From the NCBI RefSeq assembly GCF_027594505.1, contig NZ_CP115149.1, forward strand, positions 1,844,881-1,884,351: DNA of 39,471 nucleotides, read 5' to 3'. Numbering within the stretch: position 1 is the first letter of the stretch; every line of letters starts with the position of its first letter. This stretch comes from Tepidiforma flava. GTDB taxonomy: Bacteria; Chloroflexota; Dehalococcoidia; Tepidiformales; Tepidiformaceae. Positions 23,095 to 31,375 of the stretch are shown here, one piece after another. The translations under genes and the position numbers were made by a program. The notes below the pieces were generated by a model. That model did no database searches. It was not told the DNA's origin and worked only from the letters and a program-made list of their open reading frames with translations.

Positions 23095-24816
23095 TTAGGC
23101 CTTGATCCACACGTCCTCGGCGTCGTCGTACCCGGCAAGGAACGGCGTCGCCACCACGTTCCGCACGCGCTTGTTGATGACGCTGAACAGCACCCGCGAC
23201 CCGATCCACACCGGCCCCGGGTTCTCCGCCAGCTTCCGCTGGATCTCGAAGACGATCGCCTTCCGCTTCTCGTAGTCGAACTCCACCGACTGCTGGTCCA
23301 GCAGCCGGTCGATCTCCGGGTCGGCGAACTTCCCGTAGTTCCGCGAGCCCTTCGCCGGGTCGCTGTGGTGGTAGATGAGCAGCTGCGCATCCGGGTACGG
23401 CCCGGAAAGGAACAGCGTGCCCGCGAGGTTGTAGTCGCCCGCGACCTGCCGCCGCAGCATCGTCGCGAAGTCCGTGCCGACGTTGTCGATCGTCAGCCGG
23501 ATGCCGACCTCGCGGAGGTTCGACACGATGACGTCCGTCACCTGGTTCGCGTTGAACGCGGTGGCCGTCATGATCGTCTCGTCGAAGCCGTCCGGGTAGC
23601 CGGCCGCCGCCAGCAGCGCCTTCGCCTCCTTGATCTCGTCTTCCCGCTTGCCGAAGCCCGGCAGCTTGGCGAGTTCCGCGTCCGGGAGAACCCAGCCGGC
23701 CGCCGCCGGCGTCATCGCGCCGCCGGCCACGCCGCCGCCGGCGTAGACGTTGTCGTAGACCTGCTTCCGGTCCACGGCCCGCCACAGCGCCTGCCGCACC
23801 CGGACGTCCTTGTACCGCTCCTTCGTGTGGTTGATGAGCAGGCACTCGCGCGTCGGGTTCGGCGCCCGCGTGATGTAGAAGTTCTGGTCGTTCTCGAACT
23901 GCCGCGCGAGGTCGGCCGGCAGCCCGACCGAGTCCGCCTGGTTCGCCCGGATGGCGTTCACCAGCGCCTGGTTGTCCGTCTGGTTCACCACCTCCGCGCC
24001 GTCCAGCCATGCCGTGTTCGGCTTCCAGTAACCGTCCGGCCGCTTCTTCACCGCGATGCGCTGCCCGGCTTCGAACGCCGCAATCTCGTACGGCCCCGAA
24101 CCGATCACGTCCTCGGGCTTGGTAATCGCGTCCTGGCCGCGGTCCGCGATCTCCTTCGGGATGACCAGGTCGTACTGGTCCGACATCGCGTTCAGCAGGT
24201 CGGCCTTCGGCGCCTTCAGCTTGAACCGCACCGTCGTGGCGTCGACCGCCTCGATCGAATCGACGATCGCGTAGTTGCCCGACCGCGGCGACAGCGGCCC
24301 GAGCGCCTTGATCCGGTCGAAGCTCGCCTTCACGTCCTCAGCCGTCACCTGCCGGCCGTTCACCGGCGGCTTGTTCTGCCACTTCGCCTCAGGCCGCAGC
24401 TTGAAGATCAGCGTCGTGCCGCCATCGACGATTTCCGGCTGCGCCGCCGCGAGATCCGGCTCCGGCAGGAACGGCGCCGTCTTCTGGAAGCGCATCAGGA
24501 AGTTCCCGCACCAGTGCCACAGGAACGACGACTCCCACGGCGTGTTCGTCCGGTGGATGTCAATCACCGAGCCGATCGGCCCGCCCATGAAGCGGAGCGT
24601 CCCGCCCGCGACCGGCTTCTCGGTCGCGTCCTGCGTCGGCGCCACCGGCGTCAGCTGCGTCCCGCCGCCGTTGCTGCCGCTGTCGTCATCGTCGCCGCCG
24701 CCGCAGCCCGCGATGGCCATCGTCGCGATGCCGAGCGTCGCCGCCGAGCCGCCGGCGAGGACGCCGCGCCGGCTCAGCTTCCGCCGGCGCCAGTAGTTGT
24801 CCCAGTAGGAGCTCAT
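23095..24816 (-). CDS. ABC transporter solute-binding protein, family 5 (DppA/OppA-like)
   Basis: A 573-residue exported binding protein. The N-terminus carries a Tat-like RR (KLSRRGVLAGG) and a clear lipobox AIAGC, so it is probably a Tat-exported lipoprotein; a Gly/Asp/Ser linker follows. Family 5 features: EAKWQNKPPVNGRQVTAEDVKASFDRI, SGPYEIAAFEAGQRI, VRQALWRAVDRKQVYD, ALLAAAGYPDGFDE and WIGSRVLF. It captures peptides or similar ligands outside and delivers them to the two permeases downstream. ATG 24816 has GGAGGGG upstream; the longer frame to 24930 is not signal-like. The ligand is not predictable. Confidence 0.92.
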   Translation of the reverse strand: MSSYWDNYWRRRKLSRRGVLAGGSAATLGIATMAIAGCGGGDDDDSGSNGGGTQLTPVAPTQDATEKPVAGGTLRFMGGPIGSVIDIHRTNTPWESSFLWHWCGNFLMRFQKTAPFLPEPDLAAAQPEIVDGGTTLIFKLRPEAKWQNKPPVNGRQVTAEDVKASFDRIKALGPLSPRSGNYAIVDSIEAVDATTVRFKLKAPKADLLNAMSDQYDLVIPKEIADRGQDAITKPEDVIGSGPYEIAAFEAGQRIAVKKRPDGYWKPNTAWLDGAEVVNQTDNQALVNAIRANQADSVGLPADLARQFENDQNFYITRAPNPTRECLLINHTKERYKDVRVRQALWRAVDRKQVYDNVYAGGGVAGGAMTPAAAGWVLPDAELAKLPGFGKREDEIKEAKALLAAAGYPDGFDETIMTATAFNANQVTDVIVSNLREVGIRLTIDNVGTDFATMLRRQVAGDYNLAGTLFLSGPYPDAQLLIYHHSDPAKGSRNYGKFADPEIDRLLDQQSVEFDYEKRKAIVFEIQRKLAENPGPVWIGSRVLFSVINKRVRNVVATPFLAGYDDAEDVWIKA

Positions 24817-24881
24817 GGGATTCCTGTACCCCTCCAGAAATTTCGGGGCCCGCGTTGAGCAGTCAATCAACAGGGGCCTGC

Positions 24882-24896
24882 CTATCCTGCCGATAG
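24882..24896 (-). promoter_or_regulatory. small inverted repeat upstream of the transporter operon
   Basis: CTATC-CTGCC-GATAG, with 5-bp arms, lies 66-80 nt before the binding-protein ATG. It may be an operator or part of a promoter (GATAGG/TATCGG on the minus strand), but the arms are short. The remainder of 24817-24994 holds only a weak GCTGGC/GCCAGC repeat (24951-24972) after folC. Confidence 0.25.
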
Positions 24897-24994
24897 ACGC
24901 CACTGCGATCAATGGGTACGGGCCCGTCACCTTTCCATACGCCGCCGCCCGCTGGCTGGATGGCCCGCCAGCTCTCCGCGCGGCCCTGCCCGCC

Positions 24995-26338
24995 CTATCC
25001 CCGCACCACGCTCTCCCCCAGCACCGCCTCCCGCGCCTCCGCCACCACGTACAGCGAGCCCGTGATGCAGACCAGGTCGTCCGCGGTCGCGTGCGCCAGC
25101 GCCGTTTCGATCCCCCCCGCCACCGTCTCCTCCGCTACCGCCGCCGGCCCGAGGAACCCGATCTGCTGAATCATCTCGTACGGGTCCATCGACCGCGGAT
25201 TCCGGAAGCCGACGCACACGATCAGCTCCGCGAGGCGCGCCAGCTCGAACCCCATCGCCCGCAGGTCCTTGTCCCGCGTCACCCCGATGACGAGAAAACA
25301 CCGCTTCCAGGTGAAGTACTCCCGCAGCGCGGCTGCCAGCGCCGCCGCGCTTTCGCCGTTATGCGCCCCGTCCGCCACGATCAGCGGCTTCTGCCCCATC
25401 ACCTCCAGCCGGCCCGGCACCCGCACGCGCGCCAGCCCCTCCGCAATCGCATGGTCCGAAAGTGCGAAACCCCGCGCCCGGATCGCATCCGCCACCGCCA
25501 CCGCTGTCATCGCATTCTCCGCCTGGTGCCGCCCGAGCATCGGCGTCCGCAGCGCGATGACCTCGCCCGATGACCGCCGCACCTCCAGCCGCTGCCCCCA
25601 CGGGTGCTTCTCCGTCACCTCGACCGCGTACGACCCCCCAACGTCGACCATCGAGGCCCCGACCTCCACGCACCGCTCCCGGATGACGTCCAGCACCGCC
25701 GGGTCCCGCTGCTTCGCCACCACCGCCGTCGTCCCCGGTTTGATGATGCCCGACTTGTCCCGCGCAATCTCCACCGTCGTCTTCCCGAGGATTTGCGTGT
25801 GCTCGAGCGAAATCGGGGTGATGACCGCCACCTCCGTCGCTTCGAACACGTTCGTCGCGTCGAACGTCCCCCCGAGGCCGACCTCCACGACCTGCCAGTC
25901 GACCCGCGGCACCTGCGCCCGCACCAGCCAGAAGAACAGCGCCGTCAGCACCCCGAACGTCGAGACGTCCCCGTGCACGCTCTCCCGCTCCGCCTCCACC
26001 GCCGGCAGGATCGCCGTCATCCCGGCCGCGAACTCCTCGGGGCTCACCGGCTCGCCGCCGATGGCAATCCGCTCCGTGAACGAATGGAGGTGCGGGCTCG
26101 TGTAGAGCGCCGTCGCGTACCCGGCCTCCCGCAGGATGCCCGCAATCATCGCCGACGTCGTCCCCTTGCCCTTCGACCCCGTGATGTGCACCGTCGGCCG
26201 CCCGAGGTGCGGGTCGTTCAGCCGCGCCAGCAGCGAGCGCACCGAGGCGAGGCTCATCGTCGGGTTCGGCGAGGCCTGATAGCCCCGCTCCATATCGCTC
26301 AGCGAGAGCAGGTAGTCGATCGCTTCCCGGTAATCCAC
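24995..26338 (-). CDS. folC: bifunctional folylpolyglutamate/dihydrofolate synthase
   Basis: A 447-residue Mur-ligase-type enzyme that adds glutamate to (dihydro)folates. The P-loop is ITGSKGKGTTSAMIA at about 52-66; TSPHLHSFTERIAI, the VEVGLGGTFDATNV block, ITPISLEHTQILGKT, ARDKSGIIKPG and VADGAHNGESAAAL are all family signatures. The length is normal. GTG 26338 is the start; TAGAAT lies 6 nt before it, so the message is probably leaderless. It is unlinked to folP and folK, 10 kb away. PPOX ends 23 nt upstream on the same strand, so some read-through is possible. Confidence 0.95.
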   Translation of the reverse strand: MDYREAIDYLLSLSDMERGYQASPNPTMSLASVRSLLARLNDPHLGRPTVHITGSKGKGTTSAMIAGILREAGYATALYTSPHLHSFTERIAIGGEPVSPEEFAAGMTAILPAVEAERESVHGDVSTFGVLTALFFWLVRAQVPRVDWQVVEVGLGGTFDATNVFEATEVAVITPISLEHTQILGKTTVEIARDKSGIIKPGTTAVVAKQRDPAVLDVIRERCVEVGASMVDVGGSYAVEVTEKHPWGQRLEVRRSSGEVIALRTPMLGRHQAENAMTAVAVADAIRARGFALSDHAIAEGLARVRVPGRLEVMGQKPLIVADGAHNGESAAALAAALREYFTWKRCFLVIGVTRDKDLRAMGFELARLAELIVCVGFRNPRSMDPYEMIQQIGFLGPAAVAEETVAGGIETALAHATADDLVCITGSLYVVAEAREAVLGESVVRG

Positions 26339-26344
26339 GCCCCG

Positions 26345-26350
26345 ATTCTA
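26345..26350 (-). promoter_or_regulatory. TAGAAT -10-like hexamer of folC, leaderless
   Basis: TAGAAT on the minus strand ends 6 nt before GTG 26338, and no ribosome site lies between. It is in the short gap after the PPOX stop. Confidence 0.6.
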
Positions 26351-26361
26351 GCCCCGCCGGC

Positions 26362-26841
26362 TCAGCCCGCGTCCTCCGCCCCGAAATCCACGATATGCCG
26401 CGCCGCCTCGAAGCCCCGCATCAGAATCAGCCGCCGCGGCCGAATCCGGAACAGGATCCCCCGGTCCGTGAACACCGCCGCCATCTTGTTTTTCGTCTCC
26501 AACTCCTGCAGCAGCGGCGTGTAATCCGCCGACTCCTTCGCTACCTCCTCCGCGCGCCCCTCGATCACCGCGCGGTGGAACGCCGTCCAGTCCGACCGGA
26601 TCACCTCACGGTTGTCGATGAGGAACGACACCTCCGGCGTCGCCCGGATGTTCCGGGTGTGCTGCGGCCGCGTCCCGCTCCCGAACAGCACCTCCCCATT
26701 CGGCCGCAGGTGAAACAGCACGAACGTCACGTACGGCGTCCCGTCCTCCGCATGGGTCGTCGCCAGCGTGCCCCCGGGCTGGTCCAGCCCCAGGGCGTAC
26801 GCCTGCGCGAGGATCTCCTCCCGGCTCAGCGTGCCCGTCAC
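26362..26841 (-). CDS. pyridoxamine 5'-phosphate oxidase-fold protein (FMN/F420 split barrel)
   Basis: A 159-residue split-barrel protein. GGTLATTHAEDGTPYVTFVLFHLRPNGEVLFGSGTRPQHTRNIRATPEVSFLID is the usual PPOX core, where the backbone and a Thr/Arg bind flavin phosphate or F420. A GRAEEV segment and C-terminal RPRRLILMRGF follow. Such proteins reduce or oxidise small substrates, or bind haem or cofactors. I chose GTG 26841, which gives VTGTLSREEIL and has TAGAAT 8 nt upstream; the longer frame adds an Arg-rich tail that overlaps the divergent promoter. Confidence 0.8.
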   Translation of the reverse strand: MTGTLSREEILAQAYALGLDQPGGTLATTHAEDGTPYVTFVLFHLRPNGEVLFGSGTRPQHTRNIRATPEVSFLIDNREVIRSDWTAFHRAVIEGRAEEVAKESADYTPLLQELETKNKMAAVFTDRGILFRIRPRRLILMRGFEAARHIVDFGAEDAG

Positions 26842-26849
26842 GGCCCCGC

Positions 26850-26855
26850 ATTCTA
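26850..26855 (-). promoter_or_regulatory. TAGAAT -10-like hexamer, leaderless start of PPOX
   Basis: TAGAAT on the minus strand ends 8 nt before GTG 26841. Together with TACGGT at 26908 on the plus strand it forms a compact divergent promoter pair. Confidence 0.55.
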
Positions 26856-26907
26856 CGAGCGCCCCCTCCCACGCGCACCGCCGTTGAACGCATGCGCGCC
26901 GCCGCCG

Positions 26908-26913
26908 TACGGT
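26908..26913 (+). promoter_or_regulatory. TACGGT -10-like hexamer, leaderless start
   Basis: TACGGT ends 8 nt before GTG 26922. It argues for this GTG over the in-frame ATG at 26892, which lies upstream of the hexamer. Confidence 0.45.
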
Positions 26914-26921
26914 TGTCGCAG

Positions 26922-27467
26922 GTGTCAGCATCGGAACCCGGCCGCCGCGTCCTCCTCGAGCAGCCCTCGCCCGACAAACAGGGGCGCGCCGGCTGCATCG
27001 CCGCCGGCGCCGTCATCGGCGTCCTCGTCGGCATGATGGTCGGCCTCTACGCCCTCCCGCCCATCCTCCGGAGCATCTACGGCGAAACGAAGGTCGCCGC
27101 CGGCGAAACCTTCGAGGGCGACGGCCGCGTCATCACCGTCGAAGCCGTCGGCATCGCCTCCGAGCCCCTCGGCGAGGCCTCGCCCGGCATGCAGCGCAGC
27201 GACGTCGCTATCCGCCTCCGCATCACGAACAACAAAACGTGGGACGCCACCCTCGCCGACTGGACCCTCGAAGTGGCCGGCATCGAAAACTGGCTCCCAG
27301 CCGCCAGCGCCGCCACCGACGGCGAGCCCGGCTTCGCGCCGCCCCTCGGCAAAACCTCCACCGTCGAGCTCCGCTTCGTCGTCGAGCGCCCGGAATCCGA
27401 CACCCGCCCGCTCCGCCTCGAAGCCCTCCACCTCGCCAACCCCCGCGTCCGCTTCGCCCTCGAATGA
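26922..27467 (+). CDS. single-pass membrane protein with extracytoplasmic beta domain
   Basis: A 181-residue protein (from GTG 26922). A short cytoplasmic N-terminus precedes one hydrophobic helix (about 25-50, IAAGAVIGVLVGMMVGLYAL). The outer part (about 60-181) is beta-rich: GETFEGDGRVITVEAVGI, SDVAIRLRITNNKTWDATLADWTLEVAG and TVELRFVVERP. The 'RITNNKTWDATL' strand resembles DUF4352/telomeric-repeat-like Ig domains of secreted Gram-positive proteins, but I do not claim a family. Its stop overlaps the start of the DNA glycosylase gene by 4 nt (ATGA), so they are translated together although their functions look unrelated. Confidence 0.65.
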   Translation: MSASEPGRRVLLEQPSPDKQGRAGCIAAGAVIGVLVGMMVGLYALPPILRSIYGETKVAAGETFEGDGRVITVEAVGIASEPLGEASPGMQRSDVAIRLRITNNKTWDATLADWTLEVAGIENWLPAASAATDGEPGFAPPLGKTSTVELRFVVERPESDTRPLRLEALHLANPRVRFALE

Positions 27468-28075
27468 CGAGCGTCCCCTGCGACTACCCCGGCTCCCTCG
27501 ACCACCTCCTCCAGCCCGGACTCCGGCTCGTCTTCATCGGCTACAACCCCGCCATCTACTCCGCCGAGGCCGGCCACTACTACGCCCGCCCCGGCAACCG
27601 CTTCTGGGTCCACCTCAGCCAGTCCGGCATCGCCGGCCGCCCCGTGAGCCCCGGGGACGACCGCCGCCTCCCGGCGGAAGCGGGCATCGGCTTCACCGAC
27701 CTCTGCTGCCGGCCCACCGTCCGCGCCGAGCACCTCACCGCCGAGGAGATCCGCGCCGGCGCTCTCCGCCTCCACCGCGAGCTGCGCCAATTCCAGCCGG
27801 CCATCGTCTGCTTCAGCGGCCGCGGCATCTACCAGCACTTCGCCCGCCACGCCCTCGGCCTCTCCCCGCGCGAGCTCGCGCGCCGGCCGTACGGCGAACA
27901 GCCGGAGCGCATCGGCGCCACCATCCCGTGGGTCATCCCCAGCTCCAGCGGCCTCGCCTCCCGCTGGCACCGCGAGCGCCTCGAATGGCTCCACCGCCTC
28001 CGCGAGGCGCTCGACGCCCTCGGCCTCCCCGCGCCGCGCGCCCCTTCCCCCTTGGCCGATCCCGCCCCACGCTAA
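27464..28075 (+). CDS. uracil-DNA glycosylase superfamily protein (Mug/TDG-like)
   Basis: A 203-residue protein of the mismatch-specific glycosylase group. The first motif, FIGYNPAIYSA at about 24-34, matches GxNPG with the catalytic Asn28; HYYARPGNRFW follows as in Mug/TDG. GIGFTDLCCRPTVRA and IVCFSGRGIYQHF are also in family order. The second motif reads IPSSSGLASRW, where TDG has MPSSSARC and Mug NPSGLS. It would remove uracil or thymine from G mismatches, of obvious value in a GC-rich genome. It overlaps the previous gene by 4 nt and ends 4 nt before the YchF-like gene. Confidence 0.88.
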   Translation: MTSVPCDYPGSLDHLLQPGLRLVFIGYNPAIYSAEAGHYYARPGNRFWVHLSQSGIAGRPVSPGDDRRLPAEAGIGFTDLCCRPTVRAEHLTAEEIRAGALRLHRELRQFQPAIVCFSGRGIYQHFARHALGLSPRELARRPYGEQPERIGATIPWVIPSSSGLASRWHRERLEWLHRLREALDALGLPAPRAPSPLADPAPR

Positions 28076-28079
28076 TCCC

Positions 28080-29177
28080 ATGCAGCTCGGCATCATCGGA
28101 CTCGCCCGCTCGGGCAAGACCACCGTCTTCAACGCCGTTACCCGCGGCTCCGCCCAGGTCGGCGCCTACTCCTCCTCCAGCCAGCCCAACATCGGCGTCG
28201 TCAGCGTCCCCGACGACCGCGTCGATGCGCTCGCCCGCCTCTTCAAGCCGAAAAAAGTCACCTACGCGACCATCCAGTACGTCGATTTTCCCGCCGCGGG
28301 CGAATCCTTCGGCAAGGGCGAAGGCCCCGCCGGCAAGTTCATCAACGACCTCGCCCGCATGGATGCCCTCATCCACGTCGTCCGCGCCTTCCGCGACGAC
28401 GCCGTTCCCCACCCGGAGGGCTCCGTCGACCCCGACCGCGACATCCAGGTCATGGACCTCGAACTCGCCTTCGCCGACCTCGCCATCATCGAACGCCGCC
28501 TCCAGCGCCTCGAGACCGAAATCCGCTCCATGAAGGCCGGCGAGCGCGAGCGTCCCCTCCGCCTCAAGGCGCTCCTCGAACGCCTCAAGACGGGCCTCGA
28601 AGCCGACACCCCCATCCGCGCCCAGGAGCTCTCCGACGAGGACCGCCAGCTCCTCGAAGGCACCCAGTTCCTCACCGCCAAGTCCATCCTCCTCCTCATC
28701 AACATCGGCGAAGAGGACCTCCCCCGCCGCGAAGAGCTCGAAGCCGCCTTCCGCGCGAAGTATTCCGGCCCCGGCCGCGACGTCGCCGTCATGGCCGGCA
28801 AGTTCGAAATGGACCTCAACGAACTCTCCGAAGAAGAGGCCGCCGAATTCCGCGCCGCCGCCGGCGTCAGCGAAAGCGGCATGGCCAGCGCCATCCGCGC
28901 CAGCTACCGCCTCCTCGGCCTCATCTCCTTCCTCACCGCCGGGCCCGACGAGTGCCGCGCGTGGACCATCCCCGCCGGCGCCACCGCCCCCGAAGCCGCC
29001 GGCAAAATCCACTCCGACCTCCAGCGCGGATTCATCCGCGCCGAGGTCATCCGCTGCGAAGACCTCCTCGCCGCCGGCAGCGAAGCCGAAGCAAAGAAGC
29101 GCGGCCTTCTCCGCACCGAAGGCAAGCAGTACGTCGTGCAGGACGGCGACGTCCTGCACATCCTCTTCAACGTCTGA
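28080..29177 (+). CDS. ychF: YchF/OLA1-like P-loop NTPase, divergent
   Basis: A 365-residue Obg-family NTPase with a C-terminal TGS domain (about 285-365, ending YVVQDGDVLHILFNV). The P-loop is GLARSGKTT instead of the usual GxPNVGKST, and the switch region is YVDFPAAG where YchF has VDIAGL, so the DxxG Gly is displaced. KGEGPAGKFINDLARMDALIHVVRAF is the normal YchF signature. The base-specificity motif is NIGE (NxxE), the ATP-preferring form rather than NKxD. YchF-type proteins act near ribosomes and in stress responses. The start is ATG 28080; CACGCT lies 6 nt before it. The identity is secure, but the function of this divergent form is less so. Confidence 0.85.
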   Translation: MQLGIIGLARSGKTTVFNAVTRGSAQVGAYSSSSQPNIGVVSVPDDRVDALARLFKPKKVTYATIQYVDFPAAGESFGKGEGPAGKFINDLARMDALIHVVRAFRDDAVPHPEGSVDPDRDIQVMDLELAFADLAIIERRLQRLETEIRSMKAGERERPLRLKALLERLKTGLEADTPIRAQELSDEDRQLLEGTQFLTAKSILLLINIGEEDLPRREELEAAFRAKYSGPGRDVAVMAGKFEMDLNELSEEEAAEFRAAAGVSESGMASAIRASYRLLGLISFLTAGPDECRAWTIPAGATAPEAAGKIHSDLQRGFIRAEVIRCEDLLAAGSEAEAKKRGLLRTEGKQYVVQDGDVLHILFNV

Positions 29178-29192
29178 GGCCGCGCCCGTCCC

Positions 29193-30209
29193 CTAGAGCC
29201 CGGCCGCTTTCGGCGACATCTCCCGCATCGCCTGCAGCACCCGCTCCCGCCGCACCGCCGGGTCCGGGTCGAACGAGATGAACTGCAGGAACGCCGTATC
29301 CACGCCGGCCTCCAGGTACCGCTTCACATGGGCGTTCCGCTCGGCGGCCGTCCCGGCCACGAACAGGTCCTGCACCACCACGTCCGGCACCGCCGCCAGC
29401 GCGCCCTTCCGGTCGCCGCTCTCCCACGCGCTCCACATGGCCGCGAGCAGCCGCTCCCGCCCCAGCCAGCGGTGGAACTCCTTGTATACCGGCACGTTCA
29501 GGTAGGCGTTCAGGTGCCGCCGCTGGAGCTGCCCCACCTCCGGCGTCAGCGGGTCGATGCACACCATCAGCCGGGCCGTGATCTCCACCTCATCCGGGTT
29601 CCGGCCCGCCGCCCGCGCTGCCTCCCGCACCACGCCGACGCTCTTTTTCACGTCCTCCGCCGAGAGCCAGTTGATGATGGCCCCGTCGCCCACTTCCCCT
29701 GCCACCCGCAGCATCCCCTCCCGCAGCGCCGCGATGTGAATCGGGATCGGCTGGCTCGGCGGCTTGCTCATCCGGAAGCCGTCCACCCGAAACGTCTCGC
29801 CTTCGAACACCACCCGCTCCCCGGCGAACGCCCGCCGCAGGAAGAGCGCCATCTCCCGCACCCGCGTCGCCGGCTTCCGGAACTTCCCGCTGTTCCACAG
29901 CTCCACGATCGGCTGCGAGCCTGAGCCGATGCCCAGGTTGAACCTCCCCGGCGCCACCTCCGCCACCCCGGCGGCCGTCTCCGCCAGCGTCGCCGGCCCG
30001 CGCGTGTACACGTTCGCGATCGCCGTGCCCAGCCGCAGGTTCGTATGCAGCCCGATCACCGCCAGCGGCGTGAACGCGTCGATCGCGTCCACCTCGTACG
30101 ACCACGCGTCCGTGTAGCCCAGCCGCTCCGCCTCCTGGCAGATCTCCGGGTGCTCCCGCAGGCCCACGCCGTCCAGCGGCACGGAGAGTGACAGTCGCTT
30201 CTCAGCCAT
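29193..30209 (-). CDS. LLM-class flavin/F420-dependent oxidoreductase
   Basis: A 338-residue luciferase-like TIM-barrel monooxygenase/reductase. It opens with LSLSVPLDGVGLREHPEICQEAERLGYTDAWSYE, and LRLGTAIANVYTRGPATLAETAAGVAEVAPGRFNLGIGSGSQPIVELWNSG is the family core with the G-S-G cofactor loop. PIPIHIAALREGMLRVAGEVGDGAI is also diagnostic. Whether it uses F420 or FMN is not certain; its neighbours suggest F420. It begins directly after the TAA of the APH-like gene (TAAATG), so the two are co-transcribed. Confidence 0.9.
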   Translation of the reverse strand: MAEKRLSLSVPLDGVGLREHPEICQEAERLGYTDAWSYEVDAIDAFTPLAVIGLHTNLRLGTAIANVYTRGPATLAETAAGVAEVAPGRFNLGIGSGSQPIVELWNSGKFRKPATRVREMALFLRRAFAGERVVFEGETFRVDGFRMSKPPSQPIPIHIAALREGMLRVAGEVGDGAIINWLSAEDVKKSVGVVREAARAAGRNPDEVEITARLMVCIDPLTPEVGQLQRRHLNAYLNVPVYKEFHRWLGRERLLAAMWSAWESGDRKGALAAVPDVVVQDLFVAGTAAERNAHVKRYLEAGVDTAFLQFISFDPDPAVRRERVLQAMREMSPKAAGL

Positions 30210-31250
30210 TTAGCTCGATTCCCCCATCAATCGATGCATCCGGTCGATCAGGACCGGGACGTACCACTCGAACTCCGCAGCGCCAGGGTTCGAGGCCGTC
30301 TTCTCGAGGTAATGCATGTACAGGCCCTCGAGGATGACCGCCATCTTGTATGCCGCGAGCACGCGGTAAAACCCGAAATGCTTCATCGAGCGCCCGCTCT
30401 TCGCCTCGTACCGCGCCGCCATCTCCTCCCGCGTCGGGAAGCCTTCCATCTCGGTCAGGGTCGAGCGGTTGTTCAGCTGCCGCGTCCCCGGCGGGTCCCC
30501 CTGGTCGCCCCACGTCGAAAGCAGCCAGCCGAGGTCCGCCAGCGGGTCGCCCATCGTCGCCATCTCCCAGTCGAGGATGCCCAGCAGCCGCGGTTCCCCG
30601 TTCGCGAAGATCACGTTGTCCAGCTTGTAGTCCCCGTGCACCACCGCGACGTCCGCCTCCGCCGGGATGCGCGCCCGCAGCCAGTCCGTCGCCTCATCGA
30701 GTCCCGGCAGCTCCCGCGTCCGCGGCCGCGTCAGCTCCCACTGCTTCGCCCACCGCTCCACCTGCCGCGGCAGGTACGTCTCCCCCTTGCCGGTCAGCCC
30801 TGCCGCCTGCCAGTCCACCGCGTGCAGCTCCACGAGCGCGTCGACCAGCTCCTCCGCCACCCGCCGCCGTCCCTCCGGCGTGTCGTACGCCGCCGGCACC
30901 TCCGAACGGATCACCGTCCCATCCAGCCGCTCCATCAGGTAGAACGGCGCCCCGATGACAGACGGGTCCTCGCAGACCGCCACCGGCCGCGGCACCCGCG
31001 CCTTCCCGTGCAGCGCCGCGATATACCGGTACTCCCGGATGACGTCGTGCGCCGTGGGCAGCAGCGGCCCCCGCGGCGGCCGCCGCATCACCCACTGCTC
31101 CGAACCGCGCGTGACATAAAACGTCTCGTTCGAGAAGCCCGCGACGTGCTTCTCCACCGAAATCGGGCCCGGCTCGCCCGGCACGTGCTCGTTGACGAAC
31201 CGCTCCAGCGCCGGCAGGTCGATCAGCTCCCCGAGGGGTGTCTCCGCCAT
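30210..31250 (-). CDS. APH-like phosphotransferase family protein
   Basis: A 346-residue kinase-fold protein of the aminoglycoside/choline phosphotransferase family, close to the ACAD10/11 N-terminal type. HVAGFSNETFYVT is the glycine-rich loop; VVHGDYKLDNVIF is the catalytic loop (Asp and Asn) and ILDWEMATMGDPLADLGWLL the metal-binding Asp. In eukaryotic relatives this domain phosphorylates 4-hydroxyacids before acyl-CoA dehydrogenation, so a role in acyl-CoA breakdown is plausible; antibiotic resistance is less likely. ATG 31250 has GAAGGAG upstream. It is the first gene of a pair with the LLM oxidoreductase. Confidence 0.88.
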   Translation of the reverse strand: MAETPLGELIDLPALERFVNEHVPGEPGPISVEKHVAGFSNETFYVTRGSEQWVMRRPPRGPLLPTAHDVIREYRYIAALHGKARVPRPVAVCEDPSVIGAPFYLMERLDGTVIRSEVPAAYDTPEGRRRVAEELVDALVELHAVDWQAAGLTGKGETYLPRQVERWAKQWELTRPRTRELPGLDEATDWLRARIPAEADVAVVHGDYKLDNVIFANGEPRLLGILDWEMATMGDPLADLGWLLSTWGDQGDPPGTRQLNNRSTLTEMEGFPTREEMAARYEAKSGRSMKHFGFYRVLAAYKMAVILEGLYMHYLEKTASNPGAAEFEWYVPVLIDRMHRLMGESS

Positions 31251-31362
31251 GGCTCCTTCCCCGCGCTCGAACTCCCCCGGGCACACCGGTGCCAGCATGA
31301 GGGGCCCCGAGAGTCTTGCCGCCCTGCGTCCGTCCGTCAACCAGCGGCCCGCGGCCCTCGCG

Positions 31363-31368
31363 TACAAT
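31363..31368 (+). promoter_or_regulatory. TACAAT -10-like hexamer, leaderless start of nitroreductase
   Basis: TACAAT ends 7 nt before ATG 31376, with no ribosome site between. It is one of the best matches to the TANNNT pattern in this window. Confidence 0.6.
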
Positions 31369-31375
31369 CCCGCCC

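Noticed and set aside
24951..24972. folC terminator (GCTGGC/GCCAGC)
   Set aside because: The stem is only 6 bp with a 10-nt loop and no T tract, and such matches occur often by chance at this GC content.
30210..31250. Aminoglycoside resistance gene
   Set aside because: The catalytic loop is of the APH fold, but the sequence is of the ACAD10/11-like acyl-metabolism type and lies in an operon with an LLM oxidoreductase.
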